64,000 bases of DNA from Desulfoluna spongiiphila. GTDB lineage: Bacteria; Desulfobacterota; Desulfobacteria; Desulfobacterales; Desulfolunaceae. Made by a program: the position numbers and the translations under genes. Positions within the stretch are counted from its first letter, which is position 1. Each line of letters opens with the position of its first letter. The stretch covers positions 248,001 through 312,000 of the forward strand of contig NZ_FMUX01000005.1 in NCBI RefSeq assembly GCF_900101345.1, written 5' to 3'. Positions 63,109 through 64,000 of this stretch are shown piece after piece. Below the pieces are notes generated by a model. It worked only from the letters and a program-made list of their open reading frames with translations, had not been told where the DNA came from and searched no databases.

Positions 63109-64000
63109 ATGAGATTGAAAACAACCCTTTTCGGGGCCGTCTATGAGTTCAAGGATCTCTATGATGTCATGGCCAAGGCCAATGAGGAGAAGTCCGGTGA
63201 CCGCCTTGCCGGCCTTGCCGCTGCTTCCGTCACGGAGATGGTCGCCGCCAAAGAGATCTTGAGCAATATCACCCTGGCAGATATCCGAAACAATCCCGCG
63301 GTGCCCTACGAAGAGGATGAAGTGACCCGGATTATCCAGGACGACCTCAACGAGAAGATCTACGGCGCCATGAAAAACTGGACCGTGGCAGAGCTTCGCG
63401 AATGGATTCTCTCTTCCGAAACCACCGGCGCCGACCTGCTTCGTGCCTCCCGCGGTTTGACCTCCGAGATGATCTCGGCCGTCACCAAGCTCATGAGCAA
63501 CATGGACCTGGTTTACGGTGCCAAGAAGATCACCATCACCGCCAAGTGCAACACCACCATCGGTCTGCCCGGCACACTGGCCTGGCGCCTTCAGCCCAAC
63601 CACACCACCGACGATCCCGACGGCATCCGCATCTCCACCCTGGAGGGCCTCTCCTACGGTTCCGGTGACGCGGTGATCGGCCTGAACCCGGTGAACGACA
63701 CCACCGACTCCTGCCTGAACATCCTCACCATGTTCCGCGAGATCATGGATGAGTATGAGATCCCGACCCAGAACTGCGTGCTGGCCCACGTCACCACACA
63801 GATGGACGCCATTCGAAAGGGCGCTCCCTGCGACATGATCTTCCAGTCCATCGCAGGCTCCCAGAAGGGCAACGAAGACTTCGGCGTCTCCGCCTCGCTT
63901 CTCTCCGAAGCCCACGACCTGATGCTGAAAGAGGGCACCTCCGTCGGTCCCAACGTCATGTACTTTGAAACCGGCCAGGGCTCCGAGCTCTCCTCCGACG
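63109..64000 (+). CDS. eutB: EutB, ethanolamine ammonia-lyase large subunit (3' end outside window)
   Basis: The first 297 residues of about 455. The match to EutB is close from the start: RLKTTLFGAVYEFKDLYDV, LADIRNNPAVPYEEDEVTRIIQDD, TIGLPGTLAWRLQPNHT, GLSYGSGDAVIGLNPVNDT, TQNCVLAHVTTQMDAIRKG. EutB, with EutC, uses adenosylcobalamin to split ethanolamine into acetaldehyde and ammonia inside the microcompartment. AAGGA lies 8 bases before ATG 63109. eutC and the remaining shell and enzyme genes should follow beyond the window. Confidence 0.97.
   Translation, partial: MRLKTTLFGAVYEFKDLYDVMAKANEEKSGDRLAGLAAASVTEMVAAKEILSNITLADIRNNPAVPYEEDEVTRIIQDDLNEKIYGAMKNWTVAELREWILSSETTGADLLRASRGLTSEMISAVTKLMSNMDLVYGAKKITITAKCNTTIGLPGTLAWRLQPNHTTDDPDGIRISTLEGLSYGSGDAVIGLNPVNDTTDSCLNILTMFREIMDEYEIPTQNCVLAHVTTQMDAIRKGAPCDMIFQSIAGSQKGNEDFGVSASLLSEAHDLMLKEGTSVGPNVMYFETGQGSELSSD

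Noticed and set aside
1..64000. CRISPR array, tRNA or rRNA genes, intact insertion sequence
   Set aside because: No regularly spaced direct repeats, no cloverleaf or rRNA segment and no transposase frame was recognised; the dispersed repeats are single copies in gaps and not arrays.

Overview
The window looks like the chromosome of an anaerobic, GC-rich, Gram-negative bacterium, most likely a sulfate-reducing Desulfobacterota of the Desulfobacteraceae/Desulfoluna kind. This is inferred from content, not from a marker gene: beta-oxidation enzymes, a cytoplasmic molybdopterin enzyme beside an FmdE-type protein, a FadL-type porin, Pqi (MCE) envelope transport, and an ethanolamine-utilisation (eut) locus. 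No rRNA, tRNA, CRISPR array, prophage or intact insertion sequence was seen.

Layout. 1-4.3 kb: end of a sensor kinase, a small unknown protein, an enoyl-CoA hydratase and a LytS/LytTR two-component pair. 4.8-8.5 kb: a fadN-like hydroxyacyl-CoA dehydrogenase/enoyl-CoA hydratase and a thiolase. 9.1-14.1 kb: a molybdopterin oxidoreductase, an FmdE-zinc ribbon-molybdopterin-binding fusion and an alpha/beta hydrolase. 14.5-15.8 kb: a FadL-family porin. 15.8-18.9 kb (minus): aspartic protease, 7TM transglutaminase-like protein and ATP-grasp ligase. 19.3-21.1 kb (minus): BON lipoprotein and nitronate-monooxygenase-like enzyme. 21.8-25.6 kb: DUF1846 protein, three close terminators, a membrane protein and a secreted lipase. 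25.6-32.7 kb: a visibly AT-richer block with a decayed LuxR/MalT regulator, a secreted amidohydrolase, a DUF1254 protein and a PafA-like phosphatase. 32.7-39.4 kb: phosphoesterase, FMN reductase, a MITE, amphi-Trp protein and pqiAB. 39.8-41.6 kb: a tail-collar protein with a signal-less binding protein. 42.7-50.4 kb: a giant Calx-beta/cadherin-like surface protein split by a frameshift in a G8 tract and ending in a fused beta-barrel. 50.7-53.9 kb: small enzymes and a PilZ-hemerythrin protein. 54.2-64 kb: eutH, eutS-eutP-eutV-eutW, eutA, an APC-type ethanolamine permease and the start of eutB.

How it works together. EutW (kinase) and EutV (ANTAR antiterminator) should control the eut genes. 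Three leaders, before eutH, eutS and eutA, each carry a first hairpin with an A1/G4 hexaloop, a second small hairpin with a GATGAA/T loop, and a U-tailed terminator that overlaps the second hairpin. A -24/-12-like promoter lies upstream of eutS. FadL, FadN, thiolase and enoyl-CoA hydratase would together serve fatty-acid uptake and oxidation.

Most interesting structure: (1) a dispersed intergenic repeat (at least seven copies) whose hairpin arms change sequence but keep pairing; (2) the G8 frameshift in the giant surface protein, possibly a phase switch; (3) the three eut ANTAR leaders; (4) a 245-bp MITE with TTAA duplications whose edge helps form the ribosome-binding site of the next gene; (5) the FmdE/molybdopterin-binding fusion gene cluster.
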